DNA from: Bacillus sp. FJAT-45350
GTDB taxonomy: Bacteria > Bacillota > Bacilli > Bacillales > NISU01
Assembly (NCBI RefSeq): GCF_002335805.1
Contig: NZ_NISU01000001.1
Span: 3,108,079-3,172,078, forward strand
DNA length: 64,000 bases
Reading direction: 5' to 3'
Part shown: in pieces, positions 53,592 through 62,380 of the stretch
How positions within the stretch are numbered: the first letter of the stretch is position 1
Layout: the number at the start of each line of letters is the position of its first letter
Translations under genes and position numbers: made by a program
Notes under the pieces: model-generated
Told to the model about the DNA's origin: nothing
Database searches by the model: none
The model's input: the letters and a program-made list of their open reading frames with translations, nothing else

Positions 53592-55276
53592 GAGGCTGCT
53601 GAAAAACTTACGTTTTTAAATTAATAATTGTTTTTCAAACAAAAATAGATCACCTTCTGTTCGATTTTGAACAGGAAGTGATCTATTTCTTTCATAGTTA
53701 GTTACTTTTCTGCTTTAATCAACGTAAGAATTCGTTTGAGGTTGACTGCGAAAATGGCTGTGGCTCCTTGAATTTCCATGCCAAATAGACCCGCCGATGA
53801 TGCTTCATCATACCCGTGTCTGTGTTTGAGTTCACTGTTCTTCGCCTCAATTTTATATCTTTCTTTCGCTAACGTTTTAAATTCTTCACTATTTTGAAAC
53901 GCCTCTTGTTCGCGATGCTCGGTTGATTTGATTGTGACAGAATACGTCTTGCTTTTTGCACCTTCCTTATAACATCCATTACGAAATGGACATACTTTAC
54001 ATTTTTCAATATCAAACATATAAGTGTCTTTTTGATTATTATTAATGCCTTTCTTGCCTGTACGTGCCTTGCGTATAGCTAAATGTCCTGCTTTACATAC
54101 ATACATGCCAGCATCTTTATTGAACACAAATTCATCCTCTTTTTTTCTAGTACCATGTGTAATATTAGGATTTAATTTCGCAACTAATTGTAGTCCATTT
54201 TGATTAAAGTATTGAATATTTTCTTTTTCTGAGTACGCTGTATCACCAACGACTGTTTCTAGTTTCATGCCAGTTTCTTTACTTTTTTCGACTAATTCTT
54301 GTAGGAATTTCCCATCACTTTTTTCACCAGTAGTGATAATCGCAGCCGTAATAATGCGTTCATCGCTCATCGCAATATGTGTTTTAAAACCAAAAAAAGA
54401 AGAATCAGCTGTTTTATGTCCGACACGAGCATCGGGATCACTTGAAAAGCTAAGCTGTTCTGTATAATCTTCCACGACTTCTTTTAATACATTTAACTTT
54501 TCCTTCACAGCTGGAATCGCAGCAATTTGTGGTTCCTTTTCAACAATGGTAATGATTTCACTGCAATAATCTACTTCTTCTTTCACTTCGTTAGAAGTAG
54601 GTTTTGATGGGAATTTAGTTTTCATCGATTCATTGATTTGATACACGGCTTTTCTTACATTTTTTGATTTCTCTTGTAAAAATTCTTTGGGTGATTTTTG
54701 GTTATAACGTGCTTTTGTATGTGTGGCATCGACGATAATTGTTTTACTTTTAATGACTTCTTTTTCCAATGCAATCTCAACTGTCTTCCCAATAAGCATG
54801 TCTAATAAACTAGCATCTTGAAGACGAAGTTTACGAAATTTAGTTAACGAGCTTGGATTAATGACAGGATCTTCAGGTACCATATCTAAGAAGTATTTAA
54901 ACGACATGTCATATTTTGATCGCTCTACTACATCAACATCAGATAAGTCAAAAATTGATTTTAATAATAAATACTTAAACATGCGAACAGGCGAAACGGC
55001 ATTTCGACCATTATCAAGGCAATATTTATTTTTTAGTTCTTCTAAAATGAATGAAAAGTCAACGAGTTCATTGATTTGACGAAGAATATTGTCTTTTGGG
55101 ATAACGATATCGTAAATTTCCATAAATGGACTAAGGTTGAGGGATGCTTGATTTGAAATCATTTGAATACCACCTATATATTAATATCCTTATTATAAAG
55201 CATAAAGGCAGTGGAAAGTTCTTAACTCGAACTTTCCACTGCCTAAGTTTAAAATTCCGACTTTTTCAGTGCCCTC
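53592..55276 (-). mobile_element. IS1182-family insertion sequence, copy 2
   Basis: This is a complete element of 1,685 bp. Left tip GAGGCTGCTGAAAAACTT, right tip (inverted) GAGGGCACTGAAAAAGT. The 8-bp target duplication CTAGTTAT lies at 53,584-53,591 and 55,277-55,284. The original site CCTA-GTTA-TAGG is a small palindrome. The element lies inside the Tn7-like transposon cargo. Confidence 0.9.
53702..55162 (-). CDS. IS1182-family transposase
   Basis: This 486-residue protein is intact. It has the same layout as the copy at 718: N-terminal DUF772-type domain (QASLNLSPFMEIYDIVIPKD), catalytic Asp in IIVDATHTKARY (~147), Asp in VVGDTAYSEKEN, a Cys cluster CKVCPFRNGC, and the conserved ERYKIEAKNSELKHRHGYDE block. 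Residue differences from copy 1 are spread along the whole length, which implies separate arrivals. Confidence 0.92.
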   Translation of the reverse strand: MISNQASLNLSPFMEIYDIVIPKDNILRQINELVDFSFILEELKNKYCLDNGRNAVSPVRMFKYLLLKSIFDLSDVDVVERSKYDMSFKYFLDMVPEDPVINPSSLTKFRKLRLQDASLLDMLIGKTVEIALEKEVIKSKTIIVDATHTKARYNQKSPKEFLQEKSKNVRKAVYQINESMKTKFPSKPTSNEVKEEVDYCSEIITIVEKEPQIAAIPAVKEKLNVLKEVVEDYTEQLSFSSDPDARVGHKTADSSFFGFKTHIAMSDERIITAAIITTGEKSDGKFLQELVEKSKETGMKLETVVGDTAYSEKENIQYFNQNGLQLVAKLNPNITHGTRKKEDEFVFNKDAGMYVCKAGHLAIRKARTGKKGINNNQKDTYMFDIEKCKVCPFRNGCYKEGAKSKTYSVTIKSTEHREQEAFQNSEEFKTLAKERYKIEAKNSELKHRHGYDEASSAGLFGMEIQGATAIFAVNLKRILTLIKAEK

Positions 55277-55359
55277 CTAGTTATAGGTATGTCCTTCTTA
55301 ATCTCGTTATTCAACATTACTGCTCTTTAGTTTAACATTACCTTCCAATAAGCGGGTAT

Positions 55360-55389
55360 AAAAAAACGAGCTGCATCTCTTACAGCCCG
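55360..55389 (-). terminator. terminator of the small membrane gene at 55,470
   Basis: CGGGCTG/CAGCTCG stem (one G-U pair) is followed by TTTTTTTATA on the minus strand. Confidence 0.7.
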
Positions 55390-55396
55390 TAATTTT

Positions 55397-55470
55397 ACTA
55401 ACGCCCCCGTTCGCCACAAGTTCATGTGACTGCTTGTTCAGCTAACGCACCCGTTAGTTTAATAAGAGGT
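55397..55470 (-). repeat. cassette-boundary-like motif, long copy (3)
   Basis: Two related motifs lie 50 bp apart: CTAACGCCCCCGTTC (55,398-55,412) and CTAACGCACCCGTTAG (55,442-55,457), the second an imperfect palindrome. Between them CACAAGTTCATGTGACTG and CTTGTTCAG can pair. The first motif recurs, inverted, at 41,403-41,417 (GAACGGGAGCGTTAG), downstream of tniQ. Confidence 0.6.
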
Positions 55471-55745
55471 TAGGCTTCATTCTTAAATGTTTTATAATAT
55501 TCTTGTCCTAAGATTATTAACCCTAAGATAGTTAATAGAATTCCTACAACAAATGGAAAACCTAAAAATAAAGACTGTACAACTTCATTTCCATATTGCT
55601 TTGCTCCAAAAATTGCATGCCATAATTTCGACTTACCAGACCATGCTGTTATATTAGTTGCGTAAATAGAACCCGCTAAAATAATTGTTAAAGTAACTAA
55701 TAAACCACCTAGCATTATAAATCCACCAATTACAATTCTTTTCAT
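55470..55745 (-). CDS. small two-helix membrane protein (91 residues)
   Basis: The start is placed at ATG 55,745, six nt after GGGGG; the longest frame begins 19 codons earlier without such a site. The first helix is GGFIMLGGLLVTLTIILAGS and the second FPFVVGILLTILGLIILG. Between them is a short outer loop (WSGKSKLWHAIFGAKQYG). No family was recognised. It is flanked on both sides by the CCCGTTAG motif, like a cassette. Confidence 0.6.
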   Translation of the reverse strand: MKRIVIGGFIMLGGLLVTLTIILAGSIYATNITAWSGKSKLWHAIFGAKQYGNEVVQSLFLGFPFVVGILLTILGLIILGQEYYKTFKNEA

Positions 55746-55806
55746 TATTTGCCCCCTTATTTTTATTGTCGTCTTACTTTTCTTTGTATCAGCTAATTTC
55801 ACTAAA

Positions 55807-55816
55807 CTGCCCGTTA
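55807..55816 (-). repeat. cassette-boundary-like motif, variant (4)
   Basis: TGCCCGTTAG set in CTAAACTGCCCGTTAG, upstream of the 91-residue gene and 92 nt after the end of the fragment at 55,908. A minimal copy (AAACCCGTTAA) occurs at 56,188-56,198. Confidence 0.5.
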
Positions 55817-55907
55817 GTTTAAGTGTAACTCTTCACAAGCCCTCTCTATATATTAACATAAAATTTCCATTTACCTTCAAAAAAAATGGCTCGCTTAGTT
55901 TAGCGAA

Positions 55908-56099
55908 CTATCTTAGATATAATATATCCTTTAAATCAAAAACTTTTTCGGTTAAGTCTAACCGATGAGCAGGAGTTTCCATTGTTCCGTTCGATTTATA
56001 AGCGAAACAAAGGTTATAATACATTCGCAGGATTGTGATAGCCATTTGAGCATACCTCGAATTGAAGTTTGAATAAGGATATTCGTTGCCATTCCGCAC
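55908..56099 (-). pseudogene. fragment, possibly the C-terminus of a transposase/integrase-like protein
   Basis: These 63 codons read NSRYAQMAITILRMYYNLCF, then ETPAHRLDLTEKVFDLKDIL. A Tyr-rich helix followed by TPA.RLxLT is the style of the C-terminal tail of some DDE transposases, but no catalytic part is present. No good ribosome-binding site is seen. It is regarded as a gene fragment. Confidence 0.4.
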
Positions 56100-56115
56100 C
56101 AGTTTAGCACAGATC

Positions 56116-56151
56116 TTAACAACACCGCATAAACTTATGCGGTGTTGTTAA
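56116..56151. repeat. perfect 15-bp hairpin
   Basis: AACAACACCGCATAA / TTATGCGGTGTTGTT separated by two bases, with the pairing extending outward. No T-run. It is probably a cis element or transcription end of the fragment next to it. Confidence 0.5.
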
Positions 56152-56214
56152 CTTGGATGCGTATTGATGTGCTAATTAGTATACTAAACCCGTTAAATCA
56201 TTGATATAACAATA

Positions 56215-56253
56215 AAAAAGAGGACACCATTCATATGCGAATGATGTCCTCAA
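56215..56253 (-). terminator. inner terminator, transposon right region
   Basis: GAGGACA-C-CATTC / GAATG-A-TGTCCTC hairpin (one mismatch), followed by TTTTTTATTGTT on the minus strand. Confidence 0.7.
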
Positions 56254-56330
56254 TTAGGTTGTTATTTAATGTTTTCTCCTCATCAACCGAATCCGTTAGG
56301 CTTATGCCCACTCCTTTTTTAAATTAAAGT

Positions 56331-56378
56331 CAGTTCCCAACTTTTTTGTTCAATTCCCGACTTTTTTGTCTTTCAACA
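56331..56378. repeat. second, degenerate Tn7-like right end
   Basis: Two tandem 20-bp copies related to the functional repeats: CAGTTCCCAACTTTTTTGTT (56,331-56,350) and CAATTCCCGACTTTTTTGTC (56,351-56,370). They are followed by TTTCAACA, i.e. a tip TGTTGAAAG on the other strand; the functional outer tip is TGTTGAATG. It lies 163 bp inside the real end. Confidence 0.7.
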
Positions 56379-56382
56379 ATAC

Positions 56383-56421
56383 AAAAAAAGACACGATCCA
56401 ATAAAAATCAGATCGTGTCTT
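56383..56421 (-). terminator. substitute glmS terminator in the transposon right end
   Basis: AAGACACGATC (56,411-56,421 on the minus strand) pairs with GATCGTGTCTT across a 12-nt loop and is followed by TTTTTTTG. It lies ~150 nt past the glmS stop, on the glmS strand. Confidence 0.8.
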
Positions 56422-56453
56422 ACAGGATAACCTTTTTATCAAATACAATATCT

Positions 56454-56541
56454 CAGTACCTGACTTTGTTGTTCAGTACCCAACTTTGTTGTTCAGTACC
56501 CGACTTTGTTGTCCAGTACCCGACTTTGTTGTCATTCAACA
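56454..56541. repeat. Tn7-like right end, four tandem TnsB-type sites
   Basis: CAGTACCCGACTTTGTTGT occurs at 56,514, 56,494, 56,474 (one change) and 56,454 (one change), exact period 20, followed by the tip CATTCAACA. Four overlapping sites are the arrangement of the Tn7 right end. Confidence 0.93.
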
Positions 56542-56546
56542 AAAAC
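56542..56546. repeat. Tn7-like target-site duplication, right copy
   Basis: AAAAC, identical to 39,866-39,870. 19 nt separate it from the glmS stop codon. Confidence 0.9.
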
Positions 56547-56565
56547 TAAACTTCTTACCTAACCT

Positions 56566-58368
56566 CTATTCAACCGTAACACTTTTCGCTAGGTTACGTG
56601 GTTTATCAACGTCACATCCACGATGTAATGCTGCATAGTACGAGATTAGCTGTAGAGGGATAACTGAAACAAGCGGTGTGAAGTATTCATGAACCGCTGG
56701 AATTACAAGTACATCTCCTTCTTTCTCTAACCCTTCCATACTAATGATACAAGGATTAGCGCCACGTGCAGCTACTTCTTTCACATTTCCACGAATGCTT
56801 AAGTTTACATGCTCATGAGTAGCAAGTGCGATAACAGGCGTACCGTCTTCAATTAATGCAATTGTTCCATGCTTTAACTCTCCACCTGCAAAACCTTCTG
56901 CTTGAATATAAGAAATCTCTTTTAACTTAAGAGCCCCTTCTAAACAAACATAATAGTCTGCTGAACGGCCAATGAAGAAACAATTGCGTGTAACAGATAA
57001 GAAGTCGCGAGAGATTTTTTCAATTACTTCTTTTTGGTCACATAGCGTTTCAATTGCTGTTGCTACGATACTTAGCTCTTTAATTGGCTGGAATGAAATC
57101 GGTAATCCTTTTGCCTTTGCTGTATCAACAGCAAGTATCGTAAGCACAGCCATTTGAGCTGTATATGCTTTAGTTGAAGCAACTGCGATTTCTGGCCCTG
57201 CATACGTATGAAGGGTAAAATCAGATTCACGTGAAAGAGTTGAACCAGGTACATTCGTAATTGTTAACGATGGATAGCCTTTTTCTTTCACGTTCACAAG
57301 CACTCCACGACAATCAGCCGTTTCACCACTTTGTGAAATAAAAATAAAGAGTGGGTTTTCAGATAGTAGTGGCATATTGTATAAGAATTCACTCGCAATA
57401 TGCACCTCTACTGGCTTTTCTGCAATCTTTTCAATTAATTGCTTTCCAACTAAACCAGCATGATAACTCGTTCCTGCTGCAATCACATAAATACGGTCTG
57501 CTGCTGTCATTGCATTACGAATGTCTTCATCTAGTTTAATTGCATCATTTTCATCTTTATATTTTGACATAATGTTACGAATAACAAGTGGCTGCTCATC
57601 AATTTCCTTTAACATATAATGTGGGTATGTGCCTTTTTCTATATCACTTGCATCAATTTCAGCAACAAATGAGTCACGTGTCACTTCAACACCAGCTAAG
57701 TTTTGGATTTTCACAGAATCTCGAGATACAATTACCATTTCTTGGTCCATAAGCTCAACAAACGTATCTGTAACCTGTAGCATTGCCATTGCGTCACTAG
57801 CAATTACATTAACACCGTCACTTAGACCAATTAATAGTGGGCTCTTATTTTTACCTACATATATTTTCTCTGGGTCTTTCTCATCAAGTAGCGCTAGTGC
57901 GTATGAGCCTTTTAATAGAGAAAGAGTTTGTCGAAAAGCCTTTTCAACCGTGACACCTTCATCAAGAAAACTCTCAACAAGCTGAACAATAACCTCTGTA
58001 TCTGTATCACTTTCAAACTTAACATCTGGTAGATAGTCAGTCTTTAATTGCTCATAGTTCTCGATTACACCATTATGAACAATTGTAAAACGATGAGAGC
58101 TACTTTGATGTGGATGAGCATTAATCTTATTAGGAACTCCATGTGTTGCCCAACGTGTGTGACCTATTCCTGCCGTCCCTGCCACATTCTCGTCTACAAC
58201 ATTACGTAAATCAGCAATTCTTCCTTTTTCTTTAAAAAGGTGTACTTGTTCTCCGCTCACAACTGCAATCCCAGCTGAGTCATAACCACGATATTCAAGT
58301 CGTTCTAATCCACGTAACAAAATTTCTTTTGCATCGTCCGTTCCAATATATCCTACAATTCCGCACAT
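56566..58368 (-). CDS. glmS: glutamine-fructose-6-phosphate aminotransferase
   Basis: The start is set at ATG 58,368 (MCGIVGYIG), since the catalytic Cys must be residue 1 after Met removal and AGGGAGG lies nine nt upstream; the longest frame adds 20 spurious codons. The 600-residue enzyme has a glutaminase domain ([25 protein letters not shown]), two SIS domains ([32 protein letters not shown]) and the C-terminal [13 protein letters not shown]. It makes glucosamine-6-phosphate from fructose-6-phosphate and glutamine. Its 3' end is the TnsD recognition site. The ribozyme at 58,440-58,590 controls it. Confidence 0.97.
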   Translation of the reverse strand: MCGIVGYIGTDDAKEILLRGLERLEYRGYDSAGIAVVSGEQVHLFKEKGRIADLRNVVDENVAGTAGIGHTRWATHGVPNKINAHPHQSSSHRFTIVHNGVIENYEQLKTDYLPDVKFESDTDTEVIVQLVESFLDEGVTVEKAFRQTLSLLKGSYALALLDEKDPEKIYVGKNKSPLLIGLSDGVNVIASDAMAMLQVTDTFVELMDQEMVIVSRDSVKIQNLAGVEVTRDSFVAEIDASDIEKGTYPHYMLKEIDEQPLVIRNIMSKYKDENDAIKLDEDIRNAMTAADRIYVIAAGTSYHAGLVGKQLIEKIAEKPVEVHIASEFLYNMPLLSENPLFIFISQSGETADCRGVLVNVKEKGYPSLTITNVPGSTLSRESDFTLHTYAGPEIAVASTKAYTAQMAVLTILAVDTAKAKGLPISFQPIKELSIVATAIETLCDQKEVIEKISRDFLSVTRNCFFIGRSADYYVCLEGALKLKEISYIQAEGFAGGELKHGTIALIEDGTPVIALATHEHVNLSIRGNVKEVAARGANPCIISMEGLEKEGDVLVIPAVHEYFTPLVSVIPLQLISYYAALHRGCDVDKPRNLAKSVTVE

Positions 58369-58439
58369 ATGTGCTAGCCTCCCTAGATTAGGGGGACAAG
58401 GGCTCCTTTGGGGCACTCTTGCCCCCACTCTTTTTAGAT

Positions 58440-58590
58440 TTTAATGACACCATTGACTTTGACTTTGTGCAAAGAGTCACCTCTTTGTTTTTTCAAAGAC
58501 TTTCGGTTGTGGTATTGCAACCGAGGGGCATCCGCCGAACTTCGATATTCCCCTTCCTCGTCAACTATTTCAACAAATAGTCCAGGCGCT
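58440..58590 (-). ncRNA. glmS ribozyme: glmS ribozyme (glucosamine-6-phosphate riboswitch)
   Basis: Read on the minus strand, the leader contains the family's conserved segments in order: A-GCGCCTGGAC at the cleavage site (58,589/58,590), TTGACGAGGAAGGGGAATATCG, TTCGGCGGATGCCCCTCGGTTGC, ACAACCGAAAGTCTTTG and CAAAGAGGTGACTCTTTG (each quoted in part, positions 58,445-58,590). It self-cleaves when GlcN6P binds, lowering glmS expression. A G/C-rich hairpin (GGGGGCAAG/CTTGTCCCCC) lies between it and the glmS start. 58,591-58,878 holds the glmS promoter region. Confidence 0.95.
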
Positions 58591-58879
58591 TATAAATAAC
58601 GTGCTACTGTCGCTCCTCCCTTTTTAAACTCAAAGTTAATCATACTACAATACGACAAAAGGGGTCAATATCCATAAAGAACCAGTTCCTAGTAGACTGT
58701 GACAAATTCTTGTAGTTCCACCTGTGAATACACTACTACCATTGAAATCAATCAAAGAATTAGTCTATTGCTTCACTGCTATTGTGCGGAGCTACCCATC
58801 ATTGAGTAAGCTTTATTACTCAACACTAATGTCACTTAATACGAGGCAGTTTATCTGTTAAGCCTTATAAAATAAAAAT

Positions 58880-58913
58880 ATGCATAGAGGGCACCTGTTG
58901 TGCCTCTACGCAT
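58880..58913 (-). terminator. terminator of glmM
   Basis: TGCGTAGAGGCAC pairs with GTGCCCTCTATGCA (minus strand), followed by TATTTTTATTTT. Confidence 0.8.
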
Positions 58914-58924
58914 TAGCTCTTTTT

Positions 58925-60274
58925 TTATTCTTCTTTAAATCCAAGCTCTTCTTGCACTACGTCAGCAATCGACGTTACAAAGCGCTCACATAATTCTTCT
59001 GTCTCTGCTTCCACCATCACTCGTACAAGTGGTTCCGTTCCAGATGGACGTACAAGAACACGTCCGTTGCCATTCATTTCTTTTTCTACTGCCTCAATAG
59101 CCTCTACTACTTTATTGTTAGTTTGAACTGCTTCTTTATCTACAACTTTAATATTTACTAGCGTTTGCGGGAATTTCTCCATCTCTCCTGCAAGCTGAGA
59201 CAATGGTTTTTTCGTAAGCTTCATAATATTAACTAACTGAAGCGCAGAAAGTAAACCGTCTCCTGTCGTAATGTGGTCTAAGAAAATGATATGACCAGAT
59301 TGCTCACCACCAAGGTTGAAGCCACCTTTTCTCATTTCCTCCATAACATAACGGTCACCTACACCTGTTTGTCTTGTATCAACATCATTTGCCTCTAATG
59401 CTTTATAGAAGCCTAAGTTACTCATAACTGTAGTTACGACCGTATTATGCTTTAACCAGCCTTGCTCTTTCATAAACTTCGCACAGATGAACATAATTTG
59501 GTCACCATCAACGATGTGTCCATTCTCATCCACTGCAATTAATCTGTCCGCATCACCATCAAAAGCAAGACCTAAGTCCGCTTTCTTATCTAATACTAAT
59601 TGTGCAAGTGCTTCTGGATGAGTAGAACCTACACCATCATTAATATTGACTCCATTTGGTGACGTACCCATTGTAGAAATATCTGCTTCTAAATCTGCAA
59701 ATAAATGTGGAGCTAAGGAAGACGCTGCACCATGTGCACAGTCAAGGGCAATATGTAGCCCTGAGAAATCTTCGTGTACAGTCTGTTTTAAAAACTGTAA
59801 ATATTTTTGTCCACCTTCGAAATAATCATTAACCTGGCCTAAATCAGCCCCTACTGGACGAGGTAATGTATCTTCCTCATCAAGTAATGTTTCTATTTCT
59901 TTTTCCTGTACATCAAGTAGCTTAAAGCCATCCGGACCAAAGAACTTAATTCCATTATCCTCTACTGGATTATGAGAAGCAGATATCATAACACCTGCTT
60001 GAGCACTTAACGCTTTTGTTAAGAAAGCCACACCTGGTGTTGAAATCACACCTAATCTCATAACTTCTGCTCCAACACTTAGAAGACCAGCAATTAATGC
60101 CCCCTCAAGCATTTCACCTGAAATACGTGTATCACGTCCAATGAGGACTTTAGGTTTTTCTGTGTCCTTTGTTAGGACATACCCACCGATACGTCCTAGT
60201 TTAAATGCTAGCTCAGGGGTTAACTGTGTATTAGCTATTCCCCTAACTCCATCTGTCCCAAAATACTTACCCAT
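58925..60274 (-). CDS. glmM: phosphoglucosamine mutase
   Basis: This 449-residue enzyme has the active-site Ser in [17 protein letters not shown] (~residue 101), metal-binding DGDADR (~241-246) and the phosphate-binding [12 protein letters not shown] near the C-terminus (~407-418). It starts [12 protein letters not shown]. It converts glucosamine-6-phosphate to glucosamine-1-phosphate, the step after GlmS. It is the last gene of the cdaA-cdaR-glmM operon. In Bacillus and Lactococcus GlmM binds CdaA and lowers its c-di-AMP output. Confidence 0.97.
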   Translation of the reverse strand: MGKYFGTDGVRGIANTQLTPELAFKLGRIGGYVLTKDTEKPKVLIGRDTRISGEMLEGALIAGLLSVGAEVMRLGVISTPGVAFLTKALSAQAGVMISASHNPVEDNGIKFFGPDGFKLLDVQEKEIETLLDEEDTLPRPVGADLGQVNDYFEGGQKYLQFLKQTVHEDFSGLHIALDCAHGAASSLAPHLFADLEADISTMGTSPNGVNINDGVGSTHPEALAQLVLDKKADLGLAFDGDADRLIAVDENGHIVDGDQIMFICAKFMKEQGWLKHNTVVTTVMSNLGFYKALEANDVDTRQTGVGDRYVMEEMRKGGFNLGGEQSGHIIFLDHITTGDGLLSALQLVNIMKLTKKPLSQLAGEMEKFPQTLVNIKVVDKEAVQTNNKVVEAIEAVEKEMNGNGRVLVRPSGTEPLVRVMVEAETEELCERFVTSIADVVQEELGFKEE

Positions 60275-60324
60275 GTAAAAATCTCTCCTTCAATGAACAT
60301 TGTTTATCCATGTTAATTTCAACT

Positions 60325-61566
60325 CTATTCGTTACTTTGTTCTTTTATTATGACAGTTGCTTTTTGTGATGAGGACTCAAACGATAAGTTCTGTGGTCCG
60401 ATTACTTGAATCTCAATCTCATGCTCTCCAAGTGCTAGCTCGTTTACATCTATAAACGCTTGAATATTCTCTGGATTTACTTTTTCTAATAATGCAGTAG
60501 TACCTTTCAACGTAACATTTACTAGCTGATTAACTGGACTTTCAAAGATAAGCTCTAGCCCTTCTGATAAGCCATTAATATCAACAGGTACTTCTTCTAT
60601 TAGAAGAGTTTCTTCCTTATTAAGCTCGACTGTTACATTGATTACCTGTGGGTCAACCCTTTCAACTCCCCTCGGTCTTGGGACAGCAAGCTGAAGTGTC
60701 TGACTTTCTGTAATCGTGCTTAAATCTATTTCAAGTCCCTCAATAATTGATATCTGTCCAATAACATCTCTTGGACCAAAAATTGTTACTTCTTTTGGCT
60801 CTAAAATCACCGATTCTACACTTAAGCCTTCTGGAGGTTCACCCTGCTTACTAACCTTGACTGGTACCTCTTTATAAGGACTCGTAATTGGAACACGTAC
60901 ATCGACTATCGCTGGTTCAATATCTAGATGAAGTTCGTTCCCCACTTGGTCATAAACCTTAACGGGAACCCCTTTTTCGATTGTCCTATCTGCACCTTGT
61001 ACATCTACATATGCTTTTGCAATCGCTACTTGTTCGATAATTTCCTCGGCTGCTGTTATTTCTATAGTAACAGGAGTAACAATAGGCGTTCCTACTGTAT
61101 ATCCTTCAGCAACTTCATCACTGTTCACTAAATCAACGGTTACCGGTAGAGTCATTGTTTTCTTTTCTTGTAAAACGACTCTTACAAATTGAGGAACGAC
61201 GGATACTGATAGTTCACGAGGGAAGCCTTTAGTATGAATGCTTACATGATGAACACCAGGACCCTTATCCTGTAAATCAACAAATACCTCATAATTTGGT
61301 CGCGCCACCTGGAACTGAATTAGTGCCCCCTGAGGGCCTGTTAAATTCACTTGAACCGACTCAGTCATCTCAGTGACAACATATTGGTCCTCATCAAAGT
61401 GAGCGACTAATGGAACATCTGTTAACGTATGTGAGCCTTTACTAACTCCCGGAAGTACACTTGGTTGATTTGTGAAATTATCAGCGTTTACCATCAAAAA
61501 TAACATGAGGGCAATAAAAAACGAGATTAGCTTTACAAACCATGGACTAGTAAATAGCTTATCCAT
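60325..61566 (-). CDS. cdaR: CdaA regulator with YbbR repeats
   Basis: This 413-residue protein has an N-terminal membrane helix (WFVKLISFFIALMLFLMVNA) and then about four extracytoplasmic YbbR domains of ~85 residues (motifs such as VPVKVYDQVGNELHL and VPITSPYKEVPVKVSK). The ATG overlaps the cdaA stop by 8 nt, and a glmM gene follows, the conserved cdaA-cdaR-glmM operon. CdaR modulates the diadenylate cyclase from outside the membrane. Confidence 0.93.
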   Translation of the reverse strand: MDKLFTSPWFVKLISFFIALMLFLMVNADNFTNQPSVLPGVSKGSHTLTDVPLVAHFDEDQYVVTEMTESVQVNLTGPQGALIQFQVARPNYEVFVDLQDKGPGVHHVSIHTKGFPRELSVSVVPQFVRVVLQEKKTMTLPVTVDLVNSDEVAEGYTVGTPIVTPVTIEITAAEEIIEQVAIAKAYVDVQGADRTIEKGVPVKVYDQVGNELHLDIEPAIVDVRVPITSPYKEVPVKVSKQGEPPEGLSVESVILEPKEVTIFGPRDVIGQISIIEGLEIDLSTITESQTLQLAVPRPRGVERVDPQVINVTVELNKEETLLIEEVPVDINGLSEGLELIFESPVNQLVNVTLKGTTALLEKVNPENIQAFIDVNELALGEHEIEIQVIGPQNLSFESSSQKATVIIKEQSNE

Positions 61567-62380
61567 CCTTCTTCCCTCCCCACTGCCAACGTGCTGAAGA
61601 GGTTTGTACTTGAGTTATTAACTCTCTTTTCAACAATTCATGTAACTTCTCTTCATCTAAATCACGATGAAGCTCTCCATTTTTCGTAAGAGAGATATTT
61701 CCTGTTTCTTCTGATACAACTAGAGTAATACAATCAGTCACTTCACTAATTCCAAGTGCTGCACGGTGTCTCGTCCCTAACTCCTTTGATATAAAAGGAT
61801 TCTCTGATAGCGGTAAGTAACAAGCTGCAGCCATTATCTTATTTTCTTTTATAATAACAGCACCATCATGTAATGGTGTATTTGGTATAAAGACATTGAT
61901 AAGTAACTCTGATGTTAAATCTGAGTTCATTGAAATCCCTGTCTCTACGTAGTCATTCATTCCCGTTTCCCGTTCAATCGAGAGTAACGCACCGATACGA
62001 CGCTTGGCCATATAGTTAGCAGCCTTTACAATCGCTTCAATTGATTTCGACGTTTCCTCTTCTTGTGGAATAGTAGAGCGAGAAAATAGGCGACCTCTCC
62101 CTAACTGTTCCAACGCCCTTCTCAGCTCCGGCTGAAAGATGATGATAATGGCAAGTAACCCGTAAGTTACGGTTTGATACATTAACCATTCAAGAGTACG
62201 CAAACCAAAAAAGCTACTTAAAAACCATATCCCAAGGATAACGGTAATTCCTTTTAATAACTGAACAGCTCTTGTGCCTCGTATAATCATTATTAATTTG
62301 TATATTACGTAGGTAACAAGTAATATATCTACTATCTGCCCCAAGTAATTGAGCAGTTGAAAATCTTCTCCCAAAAACAT
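61559..62380 (-). CDS. cdaA: diadenylate cyclase (c-di-AMP synthase)
   Basis: This 273-residue protein has three N-terminal membrane helices (~1-80) and a DAC (DisA_N) domain with the signature residues NTPLHDGAVII (~residues 168-178) and LGTRHRAALGISE (~200-212). The DGA and RHR motifs are both intact, so catalysis is expected. It makes c-di-AMP from two ATP and controls potassium and osmolyte transport. First gene of the operon with cdaR and glmM. 62,381-62,534 is its promoter region. Confidence 0.96.
   Translation of the reverse strand: MFLGEDFQLLNYLGQIVDILLVTYVIYKLIMIIRGTRAVQLLKGITVILGIWFLSSFFGLRTLEWLMYQTVTYGLLAIIIIFQPELRRALEQLGRGRLFSRSTIPQEEETSKSIEAIVKAANYMAKRRIGALLSIERETGMNDYVETGISMNSDLTSELLINVFIPNTPLHDGAVIIKENKIMAAACYLPLSENPFISKELGTRHRAALGISEVTDCITLVVSEETGNISLTKNGELHRDLDEEKLHELLKRELITQVQTSSARWQWGGKKDG

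Larger units (their letters stand above)
39871..56541 (-). mobile_element. Tn7-like transposon at attTn7 (16,671 bp)
   Basis: Both tips are TGTT + 5 nt + ACAACAAAGTCGGGTACTG, in inverted orientation, flanked by the 5-bp duplication AAAAC. The left end carries three spaced repeat copies and the right end four tandem copies at 20-bp period, as in Tn7. The right end lies next to glmS, and insertion is 19-24 bp beyond the glmS stop codon, the canonical attTn7 position. The tnsA-B-C-tniQ genes are all present; no tnsE-like gene and no CRISPR-Cas genes were seen. Unlike Tn7, the cargo lies between tnsA and the glmS-side end. Confidence 0.95.

Noticed and set aside
39871-56541. A CRISPR-associated (CAST) version of the Tn7-like element.
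   Set aside because: No cas genes, no repeat-spacer array, a full-length TnsD and insertion at attTn7 argue for the classical glmS-targeted type.
58369-58428. The 20-codon N-terminal extension of glmS.
   Set aside because: GlmS needs Cys as its first residue after Met removal, and the ribosome-binding site lies before ATG 58,368; the extension lies in the leader downstream of the ribozyme.
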